The position numbers were made by a program, and so were the translations under genes. Below are positions 42,332 to 52,966 of a DNA stretch of 64,000 nucleotides, piece by piece. The notes beneath the pieces were generated by a model. That model did not search any database. It saw nothing but the letters and a program-made list of their open reading frames with translations, and had not been told where the DNA came from. Source of the stretch: Pseudomonas sp. Gutcm_11s. Lineage in GTDB: Bacteria > Pseudomonadota > Gammaproteobacteria > Pseudomonadales > Pseudomonadaceae. Numbering within the stretch: position 1 is the first letter of the stretch; every line of letters begins with the position of its first letter. The stretch covers positions 119,117-183,116 of the forward strand of contig NZ_JAQSUW010000007.1 in NCBI RefSeq assembly GCF_028649395.1. The letters are read 5' to 3'.

Positions 42332-43741
42332 TTACAGCGGCTTGCCGCGGTTGCCGTGGGCGGCGACGAATTGCTGCACGGTCTGCAGGTCGTTGGCCAG
42401 CACGGTGCAGCGCTCGTCGCGCTGGAACAGGTCGGTCAGGTGCGGCGGCAGTGCCGGAACCGCGTCGATGCCAGCCTTCTCCACCGCTTCCGGGAACTTG
42501 ACCGGGTGCGCAGTGCCCAGGGTGACCATCGGCACCGCCAGGCTGCGACGGCACTCACGCGCGGCGCGCACGCCGATGGCGGTGTGCGGGTCGAGCAGCT
42601 CGCCGCACTCCTTGTACACCTCGGTGATGGTTTCGCAGGTCTGCTCGTCGTTGACGGCCAGGGAGTCGAACAGTTTGCGCGCCTCGGTCCAGCGGTCTTC
42701 CTCGACGCTGAAGCCGCCACCCTGCTTGAAGGTGTCCATCAGGCCAGCAATAGCGGCGCCGTTACGACCGTGCAGGTCGAACAGCAGGCGCTCGAAGTTG
42801 GACGAGACCATGATGTCCATCGACGGCGACAGGGTCGGGTGCAGGGTGTCCTTGACGTACTGATTGCCGCTCATGAAGCGGTGCAGGATGTCGTTGCGGT
42901 TGGTGGCGACGATCAGCTGGCTGATCGGCAGGCCCATGTTGCGCGCCAGGTAGCCGGCGAAGATGTCGCCGAAGTTGCCGGTCGGCACCGAGAAGGCTAC
43001 GGAGCGCGCCGGGCCACCCAGCTGCAGGGCAGCGTGGAAGTAGTAGACGATCTGGGCCATGATCCGCGCCCAGTTGATCGAGTTGACTGCCACCAGACGG
43101 GTGCCCTTGAGGAAGCCCTGGTCGGCGAAGCTGGCCTTGACCATCTCCTGGCAGTCGTCGAAGTTGCCTTCGATGGCGATGTTGTGGATGTTCTCGCCGA
43201 GGATGGTGGTCATCTGCCGGCGCTGCACCTCGGACACACGGTTGTGCGGGTGCATGATGAAGATGTCGACGTGCTCGCAGGCTTTGCAGCCTTCGATAGC
43301 GGCCGAACCGGTATCGCCGGAGGTGGCGCCCATGATCACTACGCGCTCGCCGCGCTTGCTCAGCACATGGTCGAGCAGGCGACCGAGCAGCTGCAGGGCG
43401 AAGTCCTTGAAGGCCAGGGTCGGGCCGTGGAACAGCTCAAGCACCCACTCGTTGCCGTTGAGCTGGCGCAGCGGCGCCACGGCGTTGTGGGCGAACACGC
43501 CGTAGGTCTCTTCGAGAATCTTCTTGAAATCGGCATCGGCAATGCTGCCGGTAACGAACGGGCGCATCACGCGGAAGGCCAGCTCGTGGTACGGCAGGCC
43601 GGCCCAGGAGGCGATCTCTTCCTGGGTGAAGCGCGGCAGGTTTTCCGGTACGTAGAGGCCACCGTCGCTAGCCAGGCCGGCAAGCAGGACGTCTTCGAAG
43701 TTGAGGGCCGGTGCCTGGCCGCGGGTGCTGATATAACGCAT
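42332..43741 (-). CDS. thrC: Threonine synthase
   Basis: 469 residues, standard gammaproteobacterial length. MRYISTRGQAPALNFEDVLL opens it; the PLP lysine is in GPTLAFKDFALQLLGR (about 110-125), and GATSGDTGSAAIEG and NSINWARIMAQIVYYF are PLP-phosphate and active-site segments. It converts O-phosphohomoserine to threonine in the cytoplasm. It follows hom by 12 bases in the same operon. Confidence 0.97.
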   Translation of the reverse strand: MRYISTRGQAPALNFEDVLLAGLASDGGLYVPENLPRFTQEEIASWAGLPYHELAFRVMRPFVTGSIADADFKKILEETYGVFAHNAVAPLRQLNGNEWVLELFHGPTLAFKDFALQLLGRLLDHVLSKRGERVVIMGATSGDTGSAAIEGCKACEHVDIFIMHPHNRVSEVQRRQMTTILGENIHNIAIEGNFDDCQEMVKASFADQGFLKGTRLVAVNSINWARIMAQIVYYFHAALQLGGPARSVAFSVPTGNFGDIFAGYLARNMGLPISQLIVATNRNDILHRFMSGNQYVKDTLHPTLSPSMDIMVSSNFERLLFDLHGRNGAAIAGLMDTFKQGGGFSVEEDRWTEARKLFDSLAVNDEQTCETITEVYKECGELLDPHTAIGVRAARECRRSLAVPMVTLGTAHPVKFPEAVEKAGIDAVPALPPHLTDLFQRDERCTVLANDLQTVQQFVAAHGNRGKPL

Positions 43742-43753
43742 GACTTTCTTACC

Positions 43754-45058
43754 TCAGACCAGTTGCTCGACGCGGATACGCACGACTTTACCGACCACGT
43801 CGGCCAGCCCTTCGAGGGCGGCGATGGCGTCGTCGATACGCGATTCGACGACCCGGTGGGTGACCAGGATCATCGGTACCAGACCGTCTTGCTCTTCGGC
43901 CTCTTTCTGCATGATCGATTCGATGTTGATGCCGCGCTCGGACAGGATGCTCGCCACCTGGGCCAGCACGCCCGGATGGTCCTTGGCCTGGATGCGCAGG
44001 TAGTAGGCGCTCTCGCTCTCGCCGATCGGCAGGATCGGGTGGTCGCTCAGGGCATCCGGCTGGAAGGCCAGGTGCGGCACGCGGTTGGTCGGGTCGCTGG
44101 TCAGGGCACGCACCACGTCGACCAGGTCAGCCACCACGGCGGACGCGGTGGCGTCCATGCCGGCGCCAGCGCCGTAGTAGAGGGTCGAACCGGAAGCATC
44201 GCCGTTGACCATTACCGCGTTCATCACGCCGTTGACGTTGGCGATCAGGCGGTCGGCCGGGATCAGGGTCGGGTGCACGCGCAGCTCGATACCGGCCTCG
44301 GTGCGACGGGCCACGCCGAGGTGCTTGATGCGGTAGCCCAGGGCCTCGGCATAATTCACGTCGGCGCTGGTTAGCTTGCTGATGCCTTCGGTGTAGGCCT
44401 TGTCGAACTGCAGCGGGATACCAAAGGCGATGGACGCGAGGATGGTCAGCTTATGGGCGGCGTCGATACCTTCCACGTCGAAGGTCGGATCGGCCTCGGC
44501 ATAGCCCAGGGCCTGGGCCTCCTTCAATACGTCTTCGAAGGCACGGCCTTTCTCACGCATCTCGGTGAGGATGAAGTTGCCGGTGCCGTTGATGATGCCG
44601 GCCAGCCAGTTAATGCGGTTACCGGCCAGGCCCTCACGGATCGCCTTGATCACCGGGATACCACCGGCGACGGCAGCCTCGAAGGCGACGATGACGCCCT
44701 TCTCGCGGGCCTTGGCGAATATCTCGTTGCCGTGCACGGCGATCAGCGCCTTGTTGGCGGTGACCACGTGCTTGCCGTTCTCGATGGCCTTGAGCACCAG
44801 CTCGTGGGCCAGGGTGTAGCCACCGATCAGCTCGATGACCACGTCGATTTCCGGGTTGTTGGCCACGTCGAAGATGTCGGCGGTGATGGGGGTGGCACCG
44901 GTTTCACACTTCGGGTTGGGGCGACGAGCGGCAATCTGCGCAACTTCGATTCCACGCCCGGCACGGCGGGCAATCTCCTCGGCGTTGCGCTTGAGTACGT
45001 TGAAGGTACCGCCACCGACGGTACCCAGCCCACAGATGCCCACTTTCACCGGTTTCAC
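43754..45058 (-). CDS. hom: Homoserine dehydrogenase
   Basis: 434 residues with a GTG start at 45058 (VKPVKVGICG), GGGGA ahead. NAD(P) motif GLGTVG (10-15). KKHVVTANKALIA-like ENGKHVVTANKALIAVHG (about 95-112), GIINGTGNFILTEM and EADPTFDVEGIDAAHKLTIL are catalytic-domain marks. A C-terminal ACT domain (YLRIQAKDHPGVLAQVASIL, about 350-430) senses threonine. It reduces aspartate semialdehyde to homoserine. A hairpin lies in its leader. Confidence 0.97.
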   Translation of the reverse strand: MKPVKVGICGLGTVGGGTFNVLKRNAEEIARRAGRGIEVAQIAARRPNPKCETGATPITADIFDVANNPEIDVVIELIGGYTLAHELVLKAIENGKHVVTANKALIAVHGNEIFAKAREKGVIVAFEAAVAGGIPVIKAIREGLAGNRINWLAGIINGTGNFILTEMREKGRAFEDVLKEAQALGYAEADPTFDVEGIDAAHKLTILASIAFGIPLQFDKAYTEGISKLTSADVNYAEALGYRIKHLGVARRTEAGIELRVHPTLIPADRLIANVNGVMNAVMVNGDASGSTLYYGAGAGMDATASAVVADLVDVVRALTSDPTNRVPHLAFQPDALSDHPILPIGESESAYYLRIQAKDHPGVLAQVASILSERGINIESIMQKEAEEQDGLVPMILVTHRVVESRIDDAIAALEGLADVVGKVVRIRVEQLV

Positions 45059-45085
45059 GTTGTTTTCCCCATCTGCTACACGAAA

Positions 45086-45107
45086 CGGCCGGGGCGAGCC
45101 CCGGCCG
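45086..45107 (-). repeat. Hairpin in the hom leader (dsbC-hom interval)
   Basis: CGGCCGGGG-CGAG-CCCCGGCCG has perfect 9-base arms. On the minus strand only TTTC follows, so it could be a weak terminator of dsbC or a leader structure ahead of hom. Confidence 0.75.
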
Positions 45108-45168
45108 CACAAAAGAGCCGCACTTTACGAAGCGCCAGTACCCTAGGTCAATCGGCGCGCAGGCCGAA

Positions 45169-45897
45169 TCACTTGGCCTGCAGGGCGATTTCAGCCAGCT
45201 GCGGTGCCGGTTGATAGCCCGGAATCATCTCGCCGTTGCCGAGAATGATCGAAGGGGTGCCACTGACGCCGACCATCTGGCCCAGTTCGTACTGCTTGGC
45301 CACCGGGTTGGTGCAGGTCGCCGCAGGCACATTCTCACGCGACTTGGCCAGGTTCATGGCCTCTTTGCGATCCTTGGCGCACCAGACGCTGACCAAGGTG
45401 TTGTAGCCGCGGCTGCCGATGCCCTGACGCGGGAAGGCCACATAGCGCACCTCGATACCACGGCGATTGAGCTCCGGCACCTCGCTGTGCAGCTTCTGGC
45501 AGTAGCCGCAGTCGGTGTCGGTAAACACAGTGATATGCGCCTTGGCCGGCTCTTTGGGCGAGAACACCACCATCTCGCTGGTAGGAATTGCGTTGATTTC
45601 TTTGGCAATGCCTTTGCTCTCAGCCTGGCGGGTCAGGTTGATCGCTTCACCATCGCGATACTGATAGAGATTGCCCTGCAACAAAAACTTGCCATCGGCA
45701 CTGGCATACAGCAGACGCCCACCCTTGAGGTGAACCTGATACAGACCGGTGAACGGACTCTCGGCAATAGCTTCGATAGGTAAACCTGGTTCAAGCGAAT
45801 TCAGGGTGGATCGGATGGCTTGATCGGGATCGGCGGCCAGGGCGATGGAAGCAGCGAGGCCGAGAATGGCACCACTCAGAACGCGAGCAACAGACAT
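45169..45897 (-). CDS. dsbC: Thiol:disulfide interchange protein DsbC
   Basis: 242 residues. Signal peptide MSVARVLSGAILGLAASIAL cut near A21. The N-terminal dimerisation domain comes first, then a thioredoxin-like domain with CGYC at 130-133 (TDTDCGYCQKLHSEV), a second Cys pair near SVWCAKD/ATCTNP, and the cis-Pro at GVSGTPSIIL. It isomerises wrong disulfides in the periplasm, kept reduced by DsbD. GGAG precedes the ATG at 45897. It is upstream of hom in the same direction. Confidence 0.95.
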   Translation of the reverse strand: MSVARVLSGAILGLAASIALAADPDQAIRSTLNSLEPGLPIEAIAESPFTGLYQVHLKGGRLLYASADGKFLLQGNLYQYRDGEAINLTRQAESKGIAKEINAIPTSEMVVFSPKEPAKAHITVFTDTDCGYCQKLHSEVPELNRRGIEVRYVAFPRQGIGSRGYNTLVSVWCAKDRKEAMNLAKSRENVPAATCTNPVAKQYELGQMVGVSGTPSIILGNGEMIPGYQPAPQLAEIALQAK

Positions 45898-45989
45898 GGA
45901 GCACTCCTGTAACAGTAGCGCCAGACTACCACAGCCGACCTGCAGCGCCGAACGCAGACGCCAAGCGGCTCTTGAGGCAGAAGTGCTGC

Positions 45990-46886
45990 TCACCCCCTGG
46001 GGTGATGCTGGGCATGCAGTTCCTGCAGGCGGGCGCGGGCGATGTGGGTGTAGATCTGTGTGGTCGACAGGTCGCTGTGGCCCAGCAGCATCTGCACCAC
46101 GCGCAGGTCGGCGCCATGGTTGAGCAGGTGGGTGGCGAAGGCATGCCGCAGGGTATGCGGCGACAGCGGCTTGGCGATGCCGGCCACCTTGGCCTGGTGC
46201 TTGATGCGGTGCCAGAAGGTCTGCCGGGTCATCTGCTCGCCACGCAGGCTGGGAAACAGCACGTCGCTGGGCTTGCCGCCGAGCAGGAAGGACCGTGCCT
46301 CGCGGGTATAGCGCTCGACCCAGGCGATGGCCTCCTCGCCCAGCGGCACCAGGCGTTCCTTGCTGCCCTTGCCGAACACCCTCAGTACGCCCTGGCGCAG
46401 GTTGACCTGCTCCAGGGTCAGCGACACCAGTTCGGTCACGCGCAGGCCGCAGGCGTAGAGCACCTCAAGCATGGCGCGGTCACGCAGGCCAATCGGATCG
46501 TCTAGCTCCGGCGCTGCCAGCAAGGCCTCGACATCGGCCTCGGACAACGACTTGGGCAGAGGTCGGCCCAACTGCGGCAGCTCAACCTGCAGGGTCGGGT
46601 CTTCGCCAATCAGCCCTTCGCGCAACAGGTAGCGGTAGAAGCCGCGCAGCCCCGACAGCAGGCGCGCTGTGGAGCGCGCCTTGTAGCCCTGCTCCAGGCG
46701 CCAGCCGAGGTGATCGAGGATGCTCTCGCGCCCGGCGTGCTGCAGTTCACCGCCACGCGCCTGCAGCCAGACGTGGAAGTGGCCGAGATCACTGCGGTAG
46801 GCGGAACGCGTATGTGGCGACAGGCCCTTCTCCAGCCACAGGGCATCGAGAAAGCGGTCGATCAGGGGATGGTCTAGGACGGGCAT
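45990..46886 (-). CDS. xerD: Site-specific tyrosine recombinase XerD
   Basis: 298 residues, exactly XerD size. Catalytic residues R149 (CGLRVTEL), K173, H244 and R247 (HTLRHAF), H270 (LLGHSDL) and Y279 (TQIYTHI) are all present at the E. coli XerD positions. The N-terminal SAM-like core-binding domain is at about 5-100. With XerC and FtsK it resolves chromosome dimers at dif. It lies immediately upstream of dsbC, with which it is probably co-transcribed. Confidence 0.96.
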   Translation of the reverse strand: MPVLDHPLIDRFLDALWLEKGLSPHTRSAYRSDLGHFHVWLQARGGELQHAGRESILDHLGWRLEQGYKARSTARLLSGLRGFYRYLLREGLIGEDPTLQVELPQLGRPLPKSLSEADVEALLAAPELDDPIGLRDRAMLEVLYACGLRVTELVSLTLEQVNLRQGVLRVFGKGSKERLVPLGEEAIAWVERYTREARSFLLGGKPSDVLFPSLRGEQMTRQTFWHRIKHQAKVAGIAKPLSPHTLRHAFATHLLNHGADLRVVQMLLGHSDLSTTQIYTHIARARLQELHAQHHPRG

Positions 46887-46963
46887 CGCAGCACTATGGA
46901 CGAATAAAACTCGGACTAGTCTTCCATAGCCTCCCCCGCCTTCACCAGAGATAAGGACTCCTG

Positions 46964-48766
46964 ATGAGCGAAACTCACATCCTGCTCGGTCTCGGCGGAA
47001 TAGGTGCCGCCGCGCTGCTCAGCCAATGGCTGGCCTGGCGCCTGCGCCTGCCGGCGATTCTCTTCCTGCTGCTCTGCGGCATCGCCGCCGGTCCGCTGCT
47101 GGGCTGGCTGCAGCCGGAGCAGCTGTTCGGCCCACTGCTGTTCCCGCTGGTCTCGCTGTCGGTGGCGATCATCCTGTTCGAAGGCAGCCTGACCCTCAAG
47201 CTCGCCGAATGGCGCGAGATCGGCAGCGTCGTGCAGCGCATGGTGACCATTGGCGCCCTCGCCACCTGGGTAGTGATCGCCCTGAGCACCCACTACCTGC
47301 TGAACTTCCCCTGGGACATGGCCGTACTGTTCGGCAGCCTGACCCTGGTCACCGGCCCGACGGTGATCGTGCCCATGCTGCGGGTCATGCGCCCCAATGC
47401 CACGGTGGCCAACATCCTGCGCTGGGAAGGCATCGTCATCGACCCCATCGGCGCGCTGCTGGCGGTGGTGGTGTTCAGCTTCATCGTCAGCCAGGACGGC
47501 CACGGTGGCGCAGTGGGTGCGGGCCTCTCGACCTTTGCCGCGGTAATCGCCTGCGGCTGCTTGCTGGGCGTGGCCGGTGGCTGGCTGTTCGGCGTTGCCC
47601 TGCGGCGCCACTGGCTACCGGAATACCTGCAGAACCTGGCAGCCCTGGCGGCGGTGCTGGGCATTTTCATCGCCGCCAACCTGCTGGTCAGCGAGTCCGG
47701 CCTACTGGCAGTGACGGTGATGGGCATGTGGCTGGCCAACATGCGCGGCGTCGACGTGCAGCACATCCTGCACTTCAAGGAAAACCTCAGCGTACTGCTG
47801 ATCTCCGGCCTGTTCATCCTGCTCGCCGCACGCCTGGACCTGAACGCCCTGATCGCCCTCGGCCCCGTCACCCTGGCGGTGCTGGCGATCATCCAGCTGA
47901 TCGCCCGCCCGCTGTGCATAGCACTGAGCACCGCCGGCTCGAGCCTGAACTGGCGTGAACGCGCCCTGCTGTCCTGGATCGCGCCGCGCGGCATCGTCGC
48001 GGCGGCGGTCTCGGCCATCTTCGCCGAACGCCTGGCACACCATGGCTACAGCCAGGCGCATCTGCTGGTGCCACTGACCTTTCTGGTGATCATCGGCACC
48101 GTGGTGCTGCAGAGCGCTACTGCGCGCCCGCTGGCCCATCTGCTGAAAGTCTCCGAGCCATCGCCACGTGGCTTCCTGATCATCGGCGCCAACCCGCTGG
48201 CCAGGGCGGTCGGCAAGGCCCTGCAGCAGCGCGAACAGCGCGTACTGCTGACCGACTCCAGCTGGGAAAACATCAGCGCCGCGCGCATGGACGGCCTGCC
48301 CACCTATTTCGGCAACCCGGCCTCGCAGCATGCCGACGCCCACTTGGACATGGTCGGCCTCGGCCAACTGCTCGCCCTGTCACCCTCCAGCGAACAGAAC
48401 AGCCTGGCCTGCACGCGCTTTCGCCCGGACTTCGGCAAGGCCAACCTGTACTACCTGCCGAGCCAGCGCGAACAGCGCCTGAGCGAGAAACACCGGACCA
48501 GCGACAAACACCGCGGCCAGCCACTCGGCTACCCGTCGCAGACCTACGGCCAACTGGCCAGCGCCCTGGCCCGCGGCGCCGAGATCCGCAGCACCACGCT
48601 GTCGGAAAGCTTCACCTGGGAGCACTACCGCAGCCTACACGGCGACGCCGCCACGCTGCTGATGGCCTTCGATACCCGCGGCTGGTTCCACATCGCCAGC
48701 GCCATGCTGGACTTCACCCCCGGACCAGGCTGGACCCTGCTCGCCCTGATCGACGCCGAGGAATGA
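46964..48766 (+). CDS. Na+/H+ antiporter (CPA1/NhaP type) with C-terminal TrkA-N-like domain
   Basis: 600 residues: about 12 membrane helices (1-395), beginning LLGLGGIGAAALLSQWLAWR, with the antiporter signatures VTGPTVIVPMLRVMRP (about 128) and WIAPRGIVAAAVSAIFA (about 340). The C-terminal 200 residues contain a degenerate NAD-binding Rossmann unit (GFLIIGANPLARAVGKAL) that may gate transport. It exchanges Na+ or K+ for H+ at the inner membrane. No RBS oddity. A terminator overlaps its stop. Confidence 0.89.
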   Translation: MSETHILLGLGGIGAAALLSQWLAWRLRLPAILFLLLCGIAAGPLLGWLQPEQLFGPLLFPLVSLSVAIILFEGSLTLKLAEWREIGSVVQRMVTIGALATWVVIALSTHYLLNFPWDMAVLFGSLTLVTGPTVIVPMLRVMRPNATVANILRWEGIVIDPIGALLAVVVFSFIVSQDGHGGAVGAGLSTFAAVIACGCLLGVAGGWLFGVALRRHWLPEYLQNLAALAAVLGIFIAANLLVSESGLLAVTVMGMWLANMRGVDVQHILHFKENLSVLLISGLFILLAARLDLNALIALGPVTLAVLAIIQLIARPLCIALSTAGSSLNWRERALLSWIAPRGIVAAAVSAIFAERLAHHGYSQAHLLVPLTFLVIIGTVVLQSATARPLAHLLKVSEPSPRGFLIIGANPLARAVGKALQQREQRVLLTDSSWENISAARMDGLPTYFGNPASQHADAHLDMVGLGQLLALSPSSEQNSLACTRFRPDFGKANLYYLPSQREQRLSEKHRTSDKHRGQPLGYPSQTYGQLASALARGAEIRSTTLSESFTWEHYRSLHGDAATLLMAFDTRGWFHIASAMLDFTPGPGWTLLALIDAEE

Positions 48767-48792
48767 AAAAGGCGCCTCGCGGCGCCTTCTCC
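48765..48792. terminator. Terminator between antiporter and thioesterase genes
   Basis: Stem GGCGCC-TCGC-GGCGCC. The minus-strand side ends in five Ts, so it chiefly terminates the thioesterase gene; the plus side has a weak T run. It overlaps the antiporter stop. Confidence 0.85.
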
Positions 48793-49203
48793 TTACTCGA
48801 TGCCCGGCAGGACCGGTACCGGCTTCTTGTCATCGCCGATGGCGACGAAACTGAACACGCCGCTGATGGCCTTCTCGCGGTCGCCGCAGTACATGCCCTC
48901 GACATACACCTCGACCTCGACCTTGAGACTGGTGTTGCCTACAGAGATCACTCGGCCGATCAGCTCAACCAGGGATCCGGCGGGAATCGCGTGCTTGAAA
49001 TCGATGCGATCGCTGGACACGGTCACCAGCGGCAGACGGCAGAAACGCGTGGCGGCGATGAAGGACACCTCGTCCATCCAGGCCAGTGCAGTGCCGCCGA
49101 ACAGGGTGTTGTGGTGGTTGGTGGTGGGCGGGAACACCGCTTTGACGACGCGGGTTTCCGACAGCTCGGTACGGCGCTGGATCTCTTGCTCTCTGGGGGT
49201 CAT
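48793..49203 (-). CDS. Acyl-CoA thioesterase, YciA-like hot-dog protein
   Basis: 136 residues, single hot-dog domain. VFPPTTNHHNTLFGGTALAWMDEVSF (about 27-50) includes the H-N-x-L-F-G-G pattern and the catalytic Asp of the YciA/acyl-CoA hydrolase class. SSDRIDFKHAIPAGS gives the central strand. It hydrolyses acyl-CoA to the free acid, probably housekeeping. In the same direction as rplS but separated by a terminator. Confidence 0.9.
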   Translation of the reverse strand: MTPREQEIQRRTELSETRVVKAVFPPTTNHHNTLFGGTALAWMDEVSFIAATRFCRLPLVTVSSDRIDFKHAIPAGSLVELIGRVISVGNTSLKVEVEVYVEGMYCGDREKAISGVFSFVAIGDDKKPVPVLPGIE

Positions 49204-49313
49204 GCCACTACTGCTCCAAGGGAATGTGGCCGCCTGTGCCGCGCTCTTGTCATTGTTGTCACGCTGCCCGTACGGCAGGGCTCGGAACCCGTCGGTCGGC
49301 GGGCCCCAAAAAC

Positions 49314-49343
49314 GAAAAAAGCAGCCCGGAGGCTGCTTTTTTC
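49314..49343 (-). terminator. Terminator of the rpsP-rimM-trmD-rplS operon
   Basis: Stem GCAGCC/GGCTGC with runs of six A and six T. It follows the rplS stop by 20 bases on the minus strand and could also work in the other direction. Confidence 0.92.
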
Positions 49344-49362
49344 AGGTCGGAAGACCGTCCTA

Positions 49363-49713
49363 TCAGGACAGTTTTTCCTTGATGCGAGCTGCCTTGCCGG
49401 ACAGGTCGCGGAGGTAGTACAGCTTGGCCTTGCGCACGTCGCCGCGACGCTTGACGCTCACGCTGTCGATCAGCGGAGAGTAGGTCTGGAAGGTACGCTC
49501 AACGCCAACGCCGTTGGAGATCTTGCGTACGGTGAAGGCGCTGTTCAGGCCGCGGTTACGCTTGCCGATTACCACGCCTTCGAAGGCCTGCAGACGCGAA
49601 CGGTCGCCTTCCTTTACCTTCACCTGAACGATGATGGTGTCACCCGGGGCGAAAGCCGGGATTTCTTTGTTCATCTGCTCGGCTTCGAGCATCTGGATAA
49701 TTTTGTTGGTCAT
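49363..49713 (-). CDS. rplS: 50S ribosomal protein L19
   Basis: 116 residues. [21 protein letters not shown] and [20 protein letters not shown] and [24 protein letters not shown] are L19 signatures. It sits at the 30S-50S interface. TTAGGAGCGCAGC is the ribosome site. Last gene of the rpsP operon. Confidence 0.98.
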   Translation of the reverse strand: MTNKIIQMLEAEQMNKEIPAFAPGDTIIVQVKVKEGDRSRLQAFEGVVIGKRNRGLNSAFTVRKISNGVGVERTFQTYSPLIDSVSVKRRGDVRKAKLYYLRDLSGKAARIKEKLS

Positions 49714-49752
49714 GCTGCGCTCCTAAGACAGACTCGGTCTGCCATCGATACG

Positions 49753-50496
49753 TTAACTATCGTCCCGCTGGCGGATGTACTCCTCCAGCAGCTTCTTCTC
49801 TTCTCCAGAAAGCGAGCGGCTATCCAGAAGATCGACACGGCGTTCCCAGGTTCGCCCGAGGGCTTGCTGCAGGCGCCAGCGCCGGATGTGTTCATGGTTG
49901 CCGCTAAGCAGCACATCCGGAACACGTTTGCCTTCGTACACCTCAGGTCGGGTGTAGTGCGGGCAATCGAGGAGGCCATCGCTGAACGAGTCCTCCTCTG
50001 CGGAATCTGCATGCCCGAGCGCACCCGGGAGCAGCCGCGTAACAGCATCGATCAGCACCATCGCCGGAAGCTCACCGCCGGAGAGGACATAATCACCGAT
50101 CGACCATTCCTCATCGACATGCGTCTCGATGAAACGCTCGTCGATGCCTTCGTAGCGGCCAGCGATGAGAATCAGCGCCTGCTCGCTAGCCAGTTCACGA
50201 ACCCCCTGCTGAGACAGCTGGCGGCCCTGCGGCGACAGGTAGATGACCTTCGCCGACTCCCCGGCGGCAGCCTTGGCCGTAGCCAGGGCAAGCTCCAGGG
50301 GCTTGATCTTCATCACCATGCCGGGGCCACCGCCGAAGGGGCGATCGTCCACTGTCTGGTGACGGTCGTCGGTGAAATCGCGGAGCTGGTGGCAGTTCAA
50401 CTGCAACAGGCCCTGCTTCACCGCACGACTGGTAATGCCGTACTGACTGATGGCGGCGAACATCTCCGGGAAGATGCTGATGACTTCGACACGCAT
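49753..50496 (-). CDS. trmD: tRNA (guanine-37 N1) methyltransferase
   Basis: 247 residues, start at [16 protein letters not shown] (50496). [16 protein letters not shown] and [14 protein letters not shown] and [16 protein letters not shown] are the knotted SPOUT SAM-binding segments. It methylates G37 of tRNAs to keep the reading frame. Upstream codons in frame are unlike the family. Between rimM and rplS in the conserved order. Confidence 0.97.
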   Translation of the reverse strand: MRVEVISIFPEMFAAISQYGITSRAVKQGLLQLNCHQLRDFTDDRHQTVDDRPFGGGPGMVMKIKPLELALATAKAAAGESAKVIYLSPQGRQLSQQGVRELASEQALILIAGRYEGIDERFIETHVDEEWSIGDYVLSGGELPAMVLIDAVTRLLPGALGHADSAEEDSFSDGLLDCPHYTRPEVYEGKRVPDVLLSGNHEHIRRWRLQQALGRTWERRVDLLDSRSLSGEEKKLLEEYIRQRDDS

Positions 50497-50524
50497 GGCA
50501 CTCGCTCGGGCAAGAGCCGGGGGC

Positions 50525-51058
50525 TCAGAAATCCGCGTCCCAGTCGACCCGCATCTCGCCAGCGGCCAGGTCGATCTGCTGCACGCACTGCTCGGTATAG
50601 GGCAGAAGGCGCTCGCGATCATCCAGGCTGCCCGGACAGGGCTTGACCACCATCACATCGTTGGAGCCGGTTTCCAGCAGATGATCGAGGCGCCCGAGCA
50701 GTTGCCCTTGCAGATCGATCACTTTCAATCCTTCCAGCTGATGCCAGTAGAACTCGCCGTCATCCAGGTCGGGCAGCAGTGCACGCGGCACGCAAATATC
50801 GAAACCCGCGTAGGTACGTGCTACCTCGCGGTCATCGAGCCCCTTGAGCTTGGCCACCAGGACTTTGCCCTGGAGGCGGCCGCTGACCAGCTCCACCTGC
50901 TTGACCTCACCATCGCGCTTGAGCGTCCAGGGGTTGTAGTCGAGCAGGTTGTCGATCGGGTCGGTGAAGGAATAAATCTTCACTTCCCCACGCACGCCGT
51001 GCACCGAAGTGATTTTGCCGAGGACGATCAGGTCCTCAACGGACGGCGTAGCGTTCAT
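50525..51058 (-). CDS. rimM: Ribosome maturation factor RimM
   Basis: 177 residues. [21 protein letters not shown] opens the N-terminal RimM beta-barrel, and the PRC-barrel half begins about [17 protein letters not shown] (about 100). It helps assemble the 30S head and contacts S19. It starts 5 bases after rpsP, before trmD. Confidence 0.96.
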   Translation of the reverse strand: MNATPSVEDLIVLGKITSVHGVRGEVKIYSFTDPIDNLLDYNPWTLKRDGEVKQVELVSGRLQGKVLVAKLKGLDDREVARTYAGFDICVPRALLPDLDDGEFYWHQLEGLKVIDLQGQLLGRLDHLLETGSNDVMVVKPCPGSLDDRERLLPYTEQCVQQIDLAAGEMRVDWDADF

Positions 51059-51063
51059 ATTGC

Positions 51064-51315
51064 TTAGGCAGCAGCCTTGGCAGCTTCCTTCAGCAGCTGA
51101 GCAACGCGCTCAGACGGCTGGGCGCCCTGGCTCAGCCAGTAGGTGGCGCGCTCTTGGTTCACAGAGAGCTTCACTTCAGCACCAGTGGCGACCGGGTTGA
51201 AGAAACCGATGCGCTCAACAAAGCGACCATCGCGCGCATTGCGGCTGTTGGTCACGGTCAGGTGGTAGAAGGGGCGCTTCTTGGAGCCGCCACGAGCAAG
51301 ACGGATGGTTACCAT
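51064..51315 (-). CDS. rpsP: 30S ribosomal protein S16
   Basis: 83 residues. [20 protein letters not shown] and [13 protein letters not shown] and [16 protein letters not shown] are S16 marks. First gene of the rpsP-rimM-trmD-rplS operon; a sigma-70-like promoter and a GC-rich leader hairpin lie ahead. Confidence 0.98.
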   Translation of the reverse strand: MVTIRLARGGSKKRPFYHLTVTNSRNARDGRFVERIGFFNPVATGAEVKLSVNQERATYWLSQGAQPSERVAQLLKEAAKAAA

Positions 51316-51388
51316 TGAACTTCGTTCCTGTAATCGGTGCTAACTAAAAGGCACACACTTTGATGGGCCTAGGCCCGAAAGGCCGCAT

Positions 51389-51416
51389 ATTCTAAGGATT
51401 ATCCGGCCATTTGCAA
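51389..51416 (-). promoter_or_regulatory. Predicted sigma-70 promoter of the rpsP operon
   Basis: On the minus strand TTGCAA (51416-51411) and TAGAAT (51394-51389) are spaced by 16 bases. The start would fall ~70 bases before the rpsP ATG, leaving a leader with a GGCC-rich hairpin (about 51367-51385) that could serve autocontrol. Confidence 0.55.
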
Positions 51417-51449
51417 ATCTCTTTTTCGGGCCGCCCATCGGCCCCGGGC

Positions 51450-52823
<1,374 letters not shown>

Positions 52824-52966
52824 GCGCGATCCTTTGAGCGGGGTGCTTGCAGCAAGCCGCGGAGTATAACGAACTGACCGAGCTGCCGACACCGCCGGCG
52901 GTCTTTCGTGAAACGCTTCTTATGTGCCACACTCACGGCCTTTCGGGCCCAGCCATACACGGATTT

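Noticed and set aside
42356..44374. 672-codon plus-strand frame opposite thrC-hom
   Set aside because: Antisense to two essential, fully recognisable enzymes.
45059..45168. Threonine attenuator leader peptide upstream of hom
   Set aside because: No short frame with repeated Thr/Ile codons is present; only a hairpin is seen.
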